This document shows, one piece after another, positions 53,613 through 62,610 of a DNA stretch of 62,610 nucleotides. Positions within the stretch are counted from its first letter, which is position 1. The number at the start of each line of letters is the position of its first letter. The DNA is taken from the NCBI GenBank assembly GCA_902571525.1, contig CACGCL010000006.1, positions 1 through 62,610 on the forward strand, read 5' to 3'. The DNA is from an uncultured Pelagibacteraceae bacterium (GTDB lineage Bacteria > Pseudomonadota > Alphaproteobacteria > Pelagibacterales > Pelagibacteraceae). The notes beneath the pieces were generated by a model. It was not told where the DNA came from, searched no databases, and was given only the letters and a program-made list of their open reading frames with translations. The position numbers and the translations under genes were made by a program.

Positions 53613-56045
53613 GTGAAATCTAAAAGTAAAGTTGTTGTTGTTGGTGGTGGAGTGGTAGGCGTTAGCGCCCTTTATCACTTAGCAAAAAAAGGTTGGTCAG
53701 ATGTAGTTTTAGTTGAAAGAAAAGAATTAACTTCAGGCTCCACTTGGCACGCGGCAGGACTTTTACCTTTATTCAACATGAGTTATTCAGTTGGTCAATT
53801 ACATAAATACGCAGTAAATTTGTACGGCAGCTTAGAAGAAGAGACAGGAAAAAATGTTGGTTTTAGTAGAGTCTCAAATATTCGATTAGCCAACAATAAA
53901 GATAGAATGGACGAATATTTTCAGTATGCAGGTGTAGCTCAAACAATCGGGGTTGATGTTAAATTTTTAACTCCAGAACAAGTAAAAGAAATTTGGCCAC
54001 TATGTAATACATCAGATTTAGTCGGTGCTATTCAACATCCACAAGATGGATATATACAGCCAGCAGATTTAACTCAAGCACTAGCAACAGGTGCAAGAAA
54101 TAGAGGTGCGGAAATTTATAGAAACACAAATGTCGTAGGAATTAAACAAATTAAAAATGGCTGGGTAGTTGAAACAGACAAAGGATCAATAGAGTGTGAG
54201 CATGTAATCTCTTGCTCAGGAAACTTTGCAAGACAAACTGGTAAGATGGTAGGAATAGACATACCTGTAATTCCTGTTGAACATCAATATATTGTAACAG
54301 AACCTCATCCTGAAATTCAAAAAAGAAAAAAAGAAGGCTTACCAGAAATGGGAGTTTTAAGAGACAGTGATAGTAGGTGGTACATGAGAGAAGAAGCAGG
54401 TGGATTAATTTTAGGCCCTTATGAAGATGGTGCCCCCGCATGTTATGTCAACGGACCCTCAAAAGAGTCGGAGTATGAATTATTTCAAGAAGATTTAGAT
54501 AGGTTAGCGCCGCACATCGAAGGCGCAATTCACAGAGTGCCAGCTTTCGGTGAAGTTGGAGTTAAAAAAGTTTATAACGGAGCAATTTGTTATACACCAG
54601 ATGGAAATCCAATTGTTGGACCAGCATGGGGATTAAAAAACTTTTGGATTAACGAAGGACATAGTTTTGGAATAACTGCTGCAGGTGGTGCTGGCTGGCA
54701 ATTAGCTGAGTGGATTGTAGATGGTGAACCTACTATTGATATGTTGGGTGTAGAACCAAGAAGATACGGAGACTACTGTTCTAAATCATATTTAATCAAA
54801 AAAAATGAAGAAGCTTATAGCCATGTTTTTATAAATCATTTCCCTGATGAAGAAAGACCTGCTGCAAGACCACTAAGAACTGCACCATGTTACGACAGAA
54901 TGAAAAATTTAGGTGCTGTGTTTGGTCAAAAATTTGGATGGGAAAGACCAAATTTTTTCGCAACAGATGGAATGGAGCAAAAGGATGATTGGTCATTTAG
55001 AAGATCTAAGTGGTTCACAGCTGTAGAAAAAGAATGCAAAAATGTAAAAGAAAATGTTGGCCTTTTAGATATGACGGCTTTTGCAAAATGCAGAATAAAA
55101 GGACCTGGTGCTGAGGCTTTTCTAGATAAATTAGTAGCAAATAAATTACCCAAAAAGTCAGGACGAATTAATCTTTGTCATGCACTAAATACAAAAGGAG
55201 GAGTTCACTCAGAATTTACAATTATGAGAGAGTCTGAAACTAGTTTTTATCTAGTTTCTGCTGGGGCTTATCAAAGATTAGACCATGATTGGATTTTAAG
55301 ATGGATGCCTGACGATGGGTCAGTTCAATTCGAGAACTTAACTAATAGCAATGGTGTTTTAGTTGTAGCTGGACCAAAAGCAAGAGAATTGATGTGCAGA
55401 GTATCAAAAGATGATTTTTCAAACGACAACTTTAAATGGTTAAGTTCTAAAATGGTTGATGTAGGCCATGCACCTGTTAACGCGATGAGAGTTAATTTTG
55501 TTGGAGAACTTGGATGGGAACTTCATCACCCAATTGAATATCAAAATCATATTTTTGATAAAATAGTTGAGGCTGGAAAAGATTTAGGTATCAAACCTTT
55601 CGGTATAAGAGCAATGAATAGTTTAAGGGTTGAAAAATCTTATAAATTAGTTGGAACAGAATTATCAATCGAATATTCACCATATGAAAGCGGCTTAGAC
55701 AGATTTATTCACCCAAATAAAGGAAGTTTTATTGGACTTGAAGCATTAAATAAATGGAGAGAAAAAGGATTTAATAATAAATTAGTAACGTTAGAAATTC
55801 ACAATCCAAAAGATGCAGATGTTCTAGGAAATAATCCTATATATGAAAATGGAAGTGTGATTGGTAGAGCAACTGGTGGGGACTATGGTTTTAGATTAGG
55901 TAAATCAATTGCTTTAGGAATGGTAAAACCAGAATTAGGAAACGTAGGACAAAAATTGAAAGTTGAAATTTTAGGTGACAAATATGATGCAACAATTTTG
56001 GATGAGAGTCCTTATGATCCAGAAAATAAATTATTGAGGGCATAA
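53613..56045 (+). CDS. Dimethylglycine/sarcosine dehydrogenase-like flavoprotein
   Basis: 810 residues from a GTG start. N-terminal FAD domain with [17 protein letters not shown] and [11 protein letters not shown], whose His46 is where relatives bind FAD covalently. The C-terminal half (from about 460) is the GcvT-like folate domain, with the final [20 protein letters not shown]. It oxidatively demethylates an N-methylglycine and passes the methylene group to THF. It is followed directly (TAATG) by etfB, etfA and ETF-QO, its electron acceptors. Dimethylglycine is likely but sarcosine is possible. Confidence 0.85.
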   Translation: MKSKSKVVVVGGGVVGVSALYHLAKKGWSDVVLVERKELTSGSTWHAAGLLPLFNMSYSVGQLHKYAVNLYGSLEEETGKNVGFSRVSNIRLANNKDRMDEYFQYAGVAQTIGVDVKFLTPEQVKEIWPLCNTSDLVGAIQHPQDGYIQPADLTQALATGARNRGAEIYRNTNVVGIKQIKNGWVVETDKGSIECEHVISCSGNFARQTGKMVGIDIPVIPVEHQYIVTEPHPEIQKRKKEGLPEMGVLRDSDSRWYMREEAGGLILGPYEDGAPACYVNGPSKESEYELFQEDLDRLAPHIEGAIHRVPAFGEVGVKKVYNGAICYTPDGNPIVGPAWGLKNFWINEGHSFGITAAGGAGWQLAEWIVDGEPTIDMLGVEPRRYGDYCSKSYLIKKNEEAYSHVFINHFPDEERPAARPLRTAPCYDRMKNLGAVFGQKFGWERPNFFATDGMEQKDDWSFRRSKWFTAVEKECKNVKENVGLLDMTAFAKCRIKGPGAEAFLDKLVANKLPKKSGRINLCHALNTKGGVHSEFTIMRESETSFYLVSAGAYQRLDHDWILRWMPDDGSVQFENLTNSNGVLVVAGPKARELMCRVSKDDFSNDNFKWLSSKMVDVGHAPVNAMRVNFVGELGWELHHPIEYQNHIFDKIVEAGKDLGIKPFGIRAMNSLRVEKSYKLVGTELSIEYSPYESGLDRFIHPNKGSFIGLEALNKWREKGFNNKLVTLEIHNPKDADVLGNNPIYENGSVIGRATGGDYGFRLGKSIALGMVKPELGNVGQKLKVEILGDKYDATILDESPYDPENKLLRA

Positions 56046-56794
56046 TGAAAATATTGGTAGCTGTAAAAAGAGTAATAGATTATAACGTTCAAATAAGAGT
56101 TAAAGATGACGGAACAGGTGTTGTGACTGACAATGTCAAAATGTCCACCAATCCACCAGACGATAATGCAATTGAAGAAGCTGTTAAAATTAAAGAATCT
56201 GGTAAAGCAAAAGAAGTTGTTGCCATTACAATCGGCGATGACAAAGCCCAAGAGACAGTGAGGAAAGCTCTTGCAGTTGGAGCAGATAGAGGAATTCATG
56301 TTAAAGTTGAAGGAATAATAGAGCCACTTGCAGTTTCAAAAATATTAAAAAAGATTGTCGAAAAAGAGAATCCAGATTTAGTTTTCATGGGCAAACAAGC
56401 AATTGATGATGATTGTAATCAAACTGGCCAAATGTTAGCTGCGATTTTAAATTGGCCTCAAGCTACATTTGCGTCTAAAATAGATGTGAAAGAAAAATCT
56501 TTAGAAGTTACAAGAGAAATTGATGAAGGTTTGGAGACTATTGAAGTCAATATACCAGCGATTGTAACTTGTGACTTACGATTAAATGAGCCAAGATATG
56601 CTTCATTACCAAATATAATGAAGGCAAAGAAGAAACCTTTAGAACAGTTAAATGCAAGTGATTTAGGGGTTGATACAAAAGCAAGAATAGAGCAAATTAA
56701 AGTAGAAGAGCCACCAAAGAGAAAAGCGGGTATTAAAGTCGCAAGTGTTACAGAATTGGTTCAAAAATTAAAAAATGAGGCTAAAGTAATATAA
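56045..56794 (+). CDS. etfB: Electron transfer flavoprotein subunit beta
   Basis: 249 residues. Signature wording [15 protein letters not shown] at the start, [20 protein letters not shown], and [20 protein letters not shown], which is the dehydrogenase recognition loop. Carries AMP and pairs with EtfA. TAATG-coupled to the dehydrogenase. Confidence 0.96.
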   Translation: MKILVAVKRVIDYNVQIRVKDDGTGVVTDNVKMSTNPPDDNAIEEAVKIKESGKAKEVVAITIGDDKAQETVRKALAVGADRGIHVKVEGIIEPLAVSKILKKIVEKENPDLVFMGKQAIDDDCNQTGQMLAAILNWPQATFASKIDVKEKSLEVTREIDEGLETIEVNIPAIVTCDLRLNEPRYASLPNIMKAKKKPLEQLNASDLGVDTKARIEQIKVEEPPKRKAGIKVASVTELVQKLKNEAKVI

Positions 56795-57748
56795 ATGTCA
56801 GTTTTATTAATAGCAGAGCATAACAATAAAGAATTAAGACCATTTACATATAATGCAGTAACAGCTGCATCCAAAATTAATGAAGATTTGCACGTTTTAA
56901 TCCTTGGAAATAAATCAGAAAGCGTTGCAAAGGCTGCAAGTGAAATTCCATTAGTTAAAAAAGTAATACATGTCGATAATGAAATTTTTGAAAATTTTAC
57001 AGCAGAAAACTATACTTCAACAATTATAAAACATGCAGACAACTATTCACAAATTGTTTCTTCGGCTAATACATTTGGAAAAAATTTGATGCCAAGGGTT
57101 GCAGCATTAATGGACACATCTCAAATTAGCGATATTATAAATGTAATCTCAGAAGACACATTTTTGAGACCAATTTACGCTGGAAATGCATTTGCTACTG
57201 TAAAAAGCACTGATAAAAAAAAATGCATAACTATAAGGCCTACTTCTTTTGATCCAGCCCCCTCAACTGGTGGTTCAGCAGAAATAGTAAAGTCGGAACC
57301 AGGTGAAAAATTTGAAAGTTCAAAATTTGTTAAAAGAGAGGAAATTAAATCAGATAGACCAGAATTGGGTACTGCCAGAGTTGTTATCTCAGGTGGAAGA
57401 GGAATGCAAAATTCAGATAACTTTAAATTAATTACTGCTATCGCTGATAAACTTAATGCTGCAATAGGAGCGTCAAGAGCTGCTGTCGATGCGGGTTACA
57501 TTACAAATGATCACCAGGTTGGTCAAACAGGTAAAGTAGTTGTACCTGATTTGTATATAGCAGTTGGAATATCTGGAGCGATACAACATCTTGCGGGCAT
57601 GAAAGAAAGCAAAATAATTGTTGCAATCAACAAAGATGGAGAAGCTCCAATATTTAGTGTTGCAGATTATGGATTAGAAGCTGACTTGTTCGAAGCACTT
57701 CCTCAATTTTTAGACGAACTAAATAAACTAAATAGTATTCAAAAGTAA
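56795..57748 (+). CDS. etfA: Electron transfer flavoprotein subunit alpha
   Basis: 317 residues, with the FAD-domain signature DLYIAVGISGAIQHLAGM and INKDGEAPIFSVADYGLEADLFE. GASRAAVDAGYI is the family turn before it. Starts right after etfB's stop. Hands electrons to ETF-QO. Confidence 0.96.
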   Translation: MSVLLIAEHNNKELRPFTYNAVTAASKINEDLHVLILGNKSESVAKAASEIPLVKKVIHVDNEIFENFTAENYTSTIIKHADNYSQIVSSANTFGKNLMPRVAALMDTSQISDIINVISEDTFLRPIYAGNAFATVKSTDKKKCITIRPTSFDPAPSTGGSAEIVKSEPGEKFESSKFVKREEIKSDRPELGTARVVISGGRGMQNSDNFKLITAIADKLNAAIGASRAAVDAGYITNDHQVGQTGKVVVPDLYIAVGISGAIQHLAGMKESKIIVAINKDGEAPIFSVADYGLEADLFEALPQFLDELNKLNSIQK

Positions 57749-57751
57749 TTC

Positions 57752-59371
57752 ATGACTAGAGAAGTTATGGAATACGATGTTGTGATTGTAGGTGGCGGAC
57801 CATCCGGTTTAGCTACAGCAATAAAACTTAAACAACTTAATTCAGAAATTAATGTTTGTGTTTTAGAAAAGGGTGCCGAGATAGGGTCTCATATTTTATC
57901 TGGCAATGTATTTGAAACAAGAGCTTTAGATGAGCTAATACCAAATTGGAAAGAACTAAACTCACCTGTAAAGACGAAAGTTACAAAAGAAAAATTTTTA
58001 TTTTTAGGTAAAAAGAAGTCTTTAAGTTGGCCAACATGGTTGCTTCCTAAGGTTCAACAAAATCACAAAAATTATATTATAAGCCTTGCAAATTTGTGCA
58101 GATGGTTGGCCGAGCAAGCTGAAGCTTTAGGCGTAGAAATTTTTCCAGGTTTTCCAGCCTCAGAAGTTTTATATAAGGAAGATGGTTCAGTAAAAGGAGT
58201 AGTTACCCAAGACATGGGTTTAGATAAAAAAGGTGAAAAAAAAGATAGTTATGAACCAGGAATGGAACTTCATGCAAAAGTTACAGTTTTTTCTGAAGGT
58301 TGTAGAGGACATTTAGGAAAAAATTTAATTAAAAAGTTTGATTTAAGTAATGGAAAAAATCCTCAACAATATGGAATTGGATTTAAAGAAATATGGAAAC
58401 TAGATGAAAAAAATCACCAAGAGGGTTTAGTAATGCATACTGCAGGATGGCCATTAGATAATAATACTTATGGTGGAAGTTTTATATATCATGCGGAAAA
58501 TAAAGAAGTCTATCTTGGATATGTAATTGGTTTAGATTATAAAAATCCTCATTTATCTCCCTTTGATGAATTCCAAAGATTTAAGACACACCCAGCAATT
58601 TCAAAAATGCTTAGTGGTGGTAAAAGAATTTCTTATGGTGCAAGAGCACTAATCGAGGGTGGTATTCAAAGTTTACCCAAAATGTATATGCCTGGTGCTT
58701 TGTTAATAGGATGCGATGCTGGAACTTTAAATATGCCTAAAATAAAAGGATCTCATACAGCCATGAAGAGTGGATTAATTGCTGCTGAAACAATTTTTGA
58801 ACATTTAAACGATAAAAAAGATTTGTCTATTTATGAGGAAAAATTTAATAAAAGTTGGGTATATGAAGAATTATATGCCGCTAGAAATGTAAAACCGAGT
58901 TTTAGCTGGGGTCTAATTTTAGGAATTATTTTTACTGGAATAGACCAAATATTATTTAGAGGAAAATTGCCATTTACGTTAAAACATAAACATGCAGATC
59001 ATGAAACTCTAAAACCAGCTAATGAAATGCCAGTTATAGAGTATCCTAAGCCTGATAATATCTTAACTTTTGATAAAACTAGCTCGGTGTATTTAACAGG
59101 TACAAACCACGAAGATAACCAACCTGTTCATCTTAAATTAAAAGATGCAGAGTTGCCAATTAAGTATAATTTAGAAAAATATGATGAGCCTGCACAAAGA
59201 TATTGTCCAGCAGGAGTTTATGAGGTCCAAATTGAAAATGAAGTCCCTAAATTTGTTATAAATGCACAAAATTGTATTCATTGCAAAACATGTGATATTA
59301 AAGAGCCATCCCAAAACATTACCTGGGTAACACCTGAAGGCAGTGGTGGTCCAAAATATGGCAATATGTAA
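57752..59371 (+). CDS. Electron transfer flavoprotein-ubiquinone oxidoreductase
   Basis: 539 residues. VVIVGGGPSGLATAIKL opens the FAD domain. A membrane-dipping segment GLILGIIFTGIDQIL lies near residue 390. The 4Fe-4S ligands are in RYCPAG and NCIHCKTCDIK near the end. It moves electrons from ETF to ubiquinone. It closes the operon; the DUF2237 gene converges on it with a single base between. Confidence 0.95.
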   Translation: MTREVMEYDVVIVGGGPSGLATAIKLKQLNSEINVCVLEKGAEIGSHILSGNVFETRALDELIPNWKELNSPVKTKVTKEKFLFLGKKKSLSWPTWLLPKVQQNHKNYIISLANLCRWLAEQAEALGVEIFPGFPASEVLYKEDGSVKGVVTQDMGLDKKGEKKDSYEPGMELHAKVTVFSEGCRGHLGKNLIKKFDLSNGKNPQQYGIGFKEIWKLDEKNHQEGLVMHTAGWPLDNNTYGGSFIYHAENKEVYLGYVIGLDYKNPHLSPFDEFQRFKTHPAISKMLSGGKRISYGARALIEGGIQSLPKMYMPGALLIGCDAGTLNMPKIKGSHTAMKSGLIAAETIFEHLNDKKDLSIYEEKFNKSWVYEELYAARNVKPSFSWGLILGIIFTGIDQILFRGKLPFTLKHKHADHETLKPANEMPVIEYPKPDNILTFDKTSSVYLTGTNHEDNQPVHLKLKDAELPIKYNLEKYDEPAQRYCPAGVYEVQIENEVPKFVINAQNCIHCKTCDIKEPSQNITWVTPEGSGGPKYGNM

Positions 59372-59372
59372 T

Positions 59373-59747
59373 CTAAGATAAGTCTATAGCGTATTTTTTT
59401 AAAGTCTCTATCGGTATAATTTTCAATGTATTTTCGTGTGTTCTTTTTAAAAAGATAGGACAACCTTTATTTGCACCAACTGCTTTTGCATACCAGCTAG
59501 CACAAACACACCAGCTATCTCCGTCTTTTAATCCAGGAAAACCAAACTCTGGATGAGGAGTAATTAAATCATTACCAGCCTCTTTACACCAATTTAGAAA
59601 TTCACTAGATACTTTTGCACAGACTGTGTGTACACCTGTATCATTTTCATCTGTATTGCAACAACCATCTCTAAACCAACCAGTTAACGGGTTTACTGAA
59701 CATAATTCTAGATCTTCACCAAGAACATTCCTTTGTTTTTTAGTCAT
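59373..59747 (-). CDS. DUF2237 family protein
   Basis: 124 residues from the ATG at 59747; a longer frame would enter the upstream gene further. MTKKQRNVLGEDLELCS, TGWFRDGCCNT and PEFGFPGLKDGDSWCVCASWY are the DUF2237 signature, with several conserved cysteines. Function unknown. It overlaps the oxygenase stop by 8 bases and belongs to the hisI operon. Confidence 0.85.
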   Translation of the reverse strand: MTKKQRNVLGEDLELCSVNPLTGWFRDGCCNTDENDTGVHTVCAKVSSEFLNWCKEAGNDLITPHPEFGFPGLKDGDSWCVCASWYAKAVGANKGCPIFLKRTHENTLKIIPIETLKKYAIDLS

Positions 59748-60360
59748 GAAAAATGTCAGCAGTTTTTTTATCCAATTCAATATTAAAAGAAAACGATCTT
59801 CTTTCTCCGTCTACTATAAACGGATATGCTGTATGCATAAGATAGTTTGGAAACAAAATTAAATCACCTACTTTTGGCAAATGATTATAAATACTATTAT
59901 TTAAAAACATTCTGGACCCATTTATAAAATCTATTGTCCCATTAGTTTTTTTTTTCTTTTTACTGTAATTTAAGTATTTCGGTATTTTGAGATATCCTAC
60001 ACCAGATATATTTCCATCATGATAATGCACTGGATTATATTCATTCTTAAATTGCCGAACAACCCAAAAATTTTTTATATCTATTTTATTTGCTGTTTTG
60101 TGAATTGTATTTTTCAAATAATTTTTTACCTTTCCTTGAATAAAATTTTTGAGTTTTCTATTTATAAAATTTTTAGATAACTCAATTTCTTGATAAACTT
60201 CACCGACTAATTTTTTAGAATAATCTTTTTTTTTAGACTTCTTTTCATTTAAAATAATTCTTTCAACTTCTTGATTGATATCTTTTACAATTTTTTTACT
60301 AAGTTTTATTTTTGCTAACTTAGGTCCAAAGGGACTTATTATATCTATTTTTTTTGACAT
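59740..60360 (-). CDS. Putative 2-oxoglutarate-Fe(II) dioxygenase
   Basis: 206 residues. The metal ligands are visible as VHYHDG (HxD) and LMHTAYPF (distal His), followed by RRSFSFN, whose Arg would hold 2-oxoglutarate. The N-terminal half is helical and lysine-rich. Hydroxylates an unknown substrate. TAATG-coupled to hisI. Confidence 0.75.
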   Translation of the reverse strand: MSKKIDIISPFGPKLAKIKLSKKIVKDINQEVERIILNEKKSKKKDYSKKLVGEVYQEIELSKNFINRKLKNFIQGKVKNYLKNTIHKTANKIDIKNFWVVRQFKNEYNPVHYHDGNISGVGYLKIPKYLNYSKKKKKTNGTIDFINGSRMFLNNSIYNHLPKVGDLILFPNYLMHTAYPFIVDGERRSFSFNIELDKKTADIFHD

Positions 60361-60827
60361 TATATTTTAGTTGGATTTGGTTGATCCTTGTAAACAACTT
60401 TAGGGTCAAACTTCTTTTCTTTCTCTTCAAATTTCATTTTTATTTCTCTTGCATTTTCAATCTTACCAAGTGGAACAGATCGGTAAAAACAAGACCGATA
60501 ACCCACATGACAACTCGATCCTGAACCAATATCAACTGTTAACCAAACTGCGTCCTGGTCATCATCTATTCTAACTTCAATAACTTTCTGAACAAAACCA
60601 CTTGTTCTACCTTTATGCCAAATTTGGTTTCTAGATCTACTCCAGTAGTGCGCCTCTTTAGTCTCAATAGTTCTTTTAAAAGCCTCAATGTTCATATACC
60701 CATGCATTAAAATCTCTTTAGTTGTTGAACAAGTTGTTATAACTGGAATTAATCCATCATTGTCAAATTTAGGAGATAACAAATCTCCTTCCTCTATATC
60801 TGTGACATTTTCTCTTTTTTTAAACAT
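60360..60827 (-). CDS. hisI: Phosphoribosyl-AMP cyclohydrolase
   Basis: 155 residues. The signature is clear: MHGYMNIEAFKRTIETKEAHYWSRSR, WHKGRTSGFVQKV and CHVGYRSCFYR. The metal and zinc ligands (Asp cluster in DDDQDAV, Cys in the last block) are present. Histidine synthesis step three. Stand-alone form without HisE. First gene of an operon with the oxygenase and DUF2237; 76 bases from divergent folE. Confidence 0.93.
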   Translation of the reverse strand: MFKKRENVTDIEEGDLLSPKFDNDGLIPVITTCSTTKEILMHGYMNIEAFKRTIETKEAHYWSRSRNQIWHKGRTSGFVQKVIEVRIDDDQDAVWLTVDIGSGSSCHVGYRSCFYRSVPLGKIENAREIKMKFEEKEKKFDPKVVYKDQPNPTKI

Positions 60828-60903
60828 TTTTAAGAAGTATTTAGCACATAAATTATTATAATAAATATTTTAAAAATACTAAATTATATATATAACTATC
60901 ACG

Positions 60904-61515
60904 ATGAAATTAGTTAAAGACCAAAATAAGCCAATTATTGCCAACGAAGTATCAGATGAAGAAGCAAAAGAAGCTTTTGTAAAAATATTAAAATGGATAG
61001 GAGAAGATCCGAATAGAGAAGGGTTGCTTGAAACTCCTAAAAGAGTTTTAAAAGCATACAGAGAGTATTTCAAAGGTTACACCGAGGATCCCAGCAAAAT
61101 TTTAAGTAAAACTTTCGGCGATGTAGAAGGTTATAATGATATGGTCATTCAAAAAAATATATCAGTACAAAGTCATTGTGAACACCACATGGCACCAATA
61201 TTAGGGATCGCACATGTGGCTTATATCCCAAATGAGAGAGTTGTGGGTTTAAGTAAACTTGCAAGAGTTGTAGAAGTATTTGCTAGAAGAATGCAAACAC
61301 AAGAAAGGCTAACAAAACAAATAGCAACAACCCTAATGGATGCTTTAGAGGCAAAAGGCGTTGCAGTTTCAATTAATGCAACTCATCAATGTATGACTAC
61401 TAGAGGTATTAGGAAGGAACAAGCTACAACTATAACTAATTATTATTTAGGTAAGTTTAAAGATGACCTTGCTTGTCAAAATAGATATCTGAGGTTTATT
61501 AGTAGCAAAATCTAA
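60904..61515 (+). CDS. folE: GTP cyclohydrolase I
   Basis: 203 residues. Zinc ligands lie in SHCEHHMAPI (Cys, His) and HQCMTTRG (Cys); VVGLSKLARVVEVFARR and QERLTKQIA are family-specific. First step of tetrahydrofolate synthesis from GTP, in line with the C1 load here. Normal length. The LysR/AcuI pair follows. Confidence 0.95.
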   Translation: MKLVKDQNKPIIANEVSDEEAKEAFVKILKWIGEDPNREGLLETPKRVLKAYREYFKGYTEDPSKILSKTFGDVEGYNDMVIQKNISVQSHCEHHMAPILGIAHVAYIPNERVVGLSKLARVVEVFARRMQTQERLTKQIATTLMDALEAKGVAVSINATHQCMTTRGIRKEQATTITNYYLGKFKDDLACQNRYLRFISSKI

Positions 61516-61531
61516 TAAGCCAAATTAATAA

Positions 61532-62533
61532 ATGTCTGATCATTTTAAAGCTTTAATTGTAAATCAAGAGGGCGAAAATTTTTCAAGAGAAATAAAAAGT
61601 GTAGAAAAGTCATTTTTAAAACATGGAGATGTTTTAGTAAAAGTTGATTACTCCACATTAAATTTTAAAGATGCTTTAATTTTAAAGAATGGAGCAAGAT
61701 TAGTTAAGGAGTTTCCACACATTCCAGGTATAGATTTTTCAGGAACAGTAGTTAAAAGTGAAAGTGATAAATTTAAAGAGGGTGATGAAATAATACAAAC
61801 AGGATGGAGAGTAGGTGAAATTTATTTTGGTGGATATTCTCAATTTGCAAAAGTAAATTCAAATTTTTTAGTAAAAAAACCTAAAAATATAACCTCCAGA
61901 CAAGCAATGATGTTAGGAACAGCTGGAATGACAGCAATTCAATGCGCTTTTACTACAAAACAAACTAGAGAAGTTTTGTTATTAGGTGAAAAAGTAAATG
62001 ATGTAATCGTAACTGGAGCTTCCGGAGGAGTTGGTAGTATTGCAGTGATGATACTTAGTAAAATGGGTTGCAATGTTACAGCTGCAACAACTAAACCTAA
62101 TGAAGATTACTTAAAATCATTAGGTGCAAAAAACATAATAAAATCAGGTGATTTAGACAAAGAGGCAAGGCCATTAGATAAAGGAATGTATGATGGTGCT
62201 GTTGATACTGTAGGTGGAAATATATTGGCAAATATACTTACCCATATCAAACCAAATGGTATTGTTGCTGCTTGTGGTAATGCATCAAGTATTAAATTAA
62301 ACACTACAGTAATGCCGTTTATTATTAGGGGTGTAAAACTTTGGGGTATTGACTCTGTTAGTGTGTCAATAAAAAGAAGAGAGTTTTTATGGGATGAAGT
62401 CTCAAAACTTATAGATTTTGAATTATTAGACAAATCTATTAAGGAAATAGGTCTTGAAGAACTTTTGGTAGAGTATCCTAAAATGCTAGAAGGTAAAACT
62501 TCTGGAAGATACATAATTAATGTCAACAAATAA
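61532..62533 (+). CDS. acuI: Acrylyl-CoA reductase AcuI-like (YhdH family)
   Basis: 333 residues, medium-chain reductase fold without zinc. TGASGGVGSIAVMILSKMG is the NADPH-binding motif; YSTLNFKDALILKNG and PGIDFSGTVV open the catalytic domain. YhdH/AcuI enzymes reduce acryloyl-CoA to propionyl-CoA, the known route for detoxifying acrylate from DMSP cleavage. The family also includes general quinone or enone reductases. TAATG-coupled to a LysR gene. Confidence 0.85.
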   Translation: MSDHFKALIVNQEGENFSREIKSVEKSFLKHGDVLVKVDYSTLNFKDALILKNGARLVKEFPHIPGIDFSGTVVKSESDKFKEGDEIIQTGWRVGEIYFGGYSQFAKVNSNFLVKKPKNITSRQAMMLGTAGMTAIQCAFTTKQTREVLLLGEKVNDVIVTGASGGVGSIAVMILSKMGCNVTAATTKPNEDYLKSLGAKNIIKSGDLDKEARPLDKGMYDGAVDTVGGNILANILTHIKPNGIVAACGNASSIKLNTTVMPFIIRGVKLWGIDSVSVSIKRREFLWDEVSKLIDFELLDKSIKEIGLEELLVEYPKMLEGKTSGRYIINVNK

Positions 62534-62610
62534 TGGATTGGGACAAATTAAAAATATTTCACGCAGTTGCGGAAGCGGGCAGTTTTACAAGTGCAACAGT
62601 CAATTTAAAC
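62533..62610 (+). CDS. LysR-type transcriptional regulator, 5' part only
   Basis: The gene runs off the window after 26 codons. MDWDKLKIFHAVAEAGSFTSATVNLN is typical of the LysR winged-helix start, here within the first recognition helices. The start is TAATG-coupled to acuI, so this regulator may be co-transcribed with acuI and may regulate it (inference). Confidence 0.8.
   Translation, partial: MDWDKLKIFHAVAEAGSFTSATVNLN

Noticed and set aside
62107..62529. Minus-strand frame opposite acuI
   Set aside because: Shadow of the NADPH-binding domain; no own signals.
1..62610. tRNA, rRNA, CRISPR arrays, insertion sequences, integrases
   Set aside because: All spacers were read; none has a cloverleaf, repeated spacer array, transposase or attachment-site signature.

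Overview
The window reads as a piece of a SAR11 (Pelagibacterales, Alphaproteobacteria) genome or a very close relative. What is seen: very A+T-rich DNA, AAA/TTA/ATA-type codons, almost no intergenic space (the largest gap is about 190 bases at 25461-25653), and constant gene coupling through TAATG, ATGA and 8-base overlaps. Convergent genes often share their stop codons. There are no IS elements, phage genes, CRISPR arrays, rRNAs or tRNAs that I can find. The gene content fits a marine osmolyte, C1 and polyamine economy: a polyamine-type ABC transporter, a DmdA-like demethylase, MetF, formate-THF ligase, dimethylglycine dehydrogenase with ETF and ETF-QO, and AcuI. The organism assignment is inference; no marker rRNA is present. 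No stretch longer than 300 bases lacks a gene.

Layout. 1-2562: tail of a PxpC/KipA-type carboxylase subunit, panB, and a Leu/Ile/Val-type binding protein on the other strand. 2608-11302: a catabolic and transport run made of an Asp/Glu racemase-like enzyme, a creatinase-like M24 hydrolase related to ectoine hydrolase, a complete Pot-type ABC importer (ATPase, binding protein, two permeases) and a FadN-type beta-oxidation fusion. A strong terminator lies between the binding protein and the first permease. 11295-12688 (minus): anchored cyclophilin and a secreted HEXXH metallopeptidase. 12740-16331: ureohydrolase (agmatinase family), aldehyde dehydrogenase, and an ArgE/DapE-type deacylase on the opposite strand. 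16359-22223: CsaA, aconitase, a YfgM-like protein, BamB, a cupin and YjbQ. 22220-24776 (minus): photolyase and a PLP ammonia-lyase. 24909-27803: glyoxalase I, then a two-gene Tat-exported GMC dehydrogenase operon behind a structured leader and closed by a strong terminator.

27947-31975: a GpsA-like dehydrogenase, a class-I amidotransferase-fold protein, gshA and gshB. 31967-37951: fhs (minus), a methyltransferase-like protein, a GNAT protein, and a purE-purK-metallo-beta-lactamase operon (minus) in which the last gene seems to have lost a normal start codon in front of its signal peptide. 37999-41393: M19 dipeptidase, a large uncharacterised protein, a DUF3726 protein and a CxxC microprotein. 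41390-44196 (minus): metF-like, a long DmdA-like GcvT protein, a 34-residue membrane microprotein and a Yip1 protein. 44327-49701: an APS-kinase-like protein, two tandem paralogous secreted beta-propeller/putative beta-barrel proteins, and a small nucleotidyltransferase. 49703-53566: enoyl-CoA hydratase, CoA-binding protein, periplasmic MsrA, flavodoxin-fold oxidoreductase, hot-dog thioesterase and three small secreted or membrane proteins. 53613-59371: dimethylglycine/sarcosine dehydrogenase, etfB, etfA and ETF-QO, an intact electron route from N-methyl groups to ubiquinone. 59373-62610: DUF2237, a 2OG-Fe(II) oxygenase, hisI (minus), then folE, acuI and the first codons of a LysR regulator.

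How they work together (inference): the shared theme is uptake of nitrogen- and methyl-rich osmolytes and polyamines and channelling of their methyl groups into tetrahydrofolate. The least explained parts, and the best candidates for something undescribed, are the tandem propeller/barrel pair with its nucleotide-handling flanks (44327-49701), the M19/unknown/DUF3726/zinc-ribbon cluster (37999-41393), and the metF/DmdA-like/microprotein/Yip1 operon.
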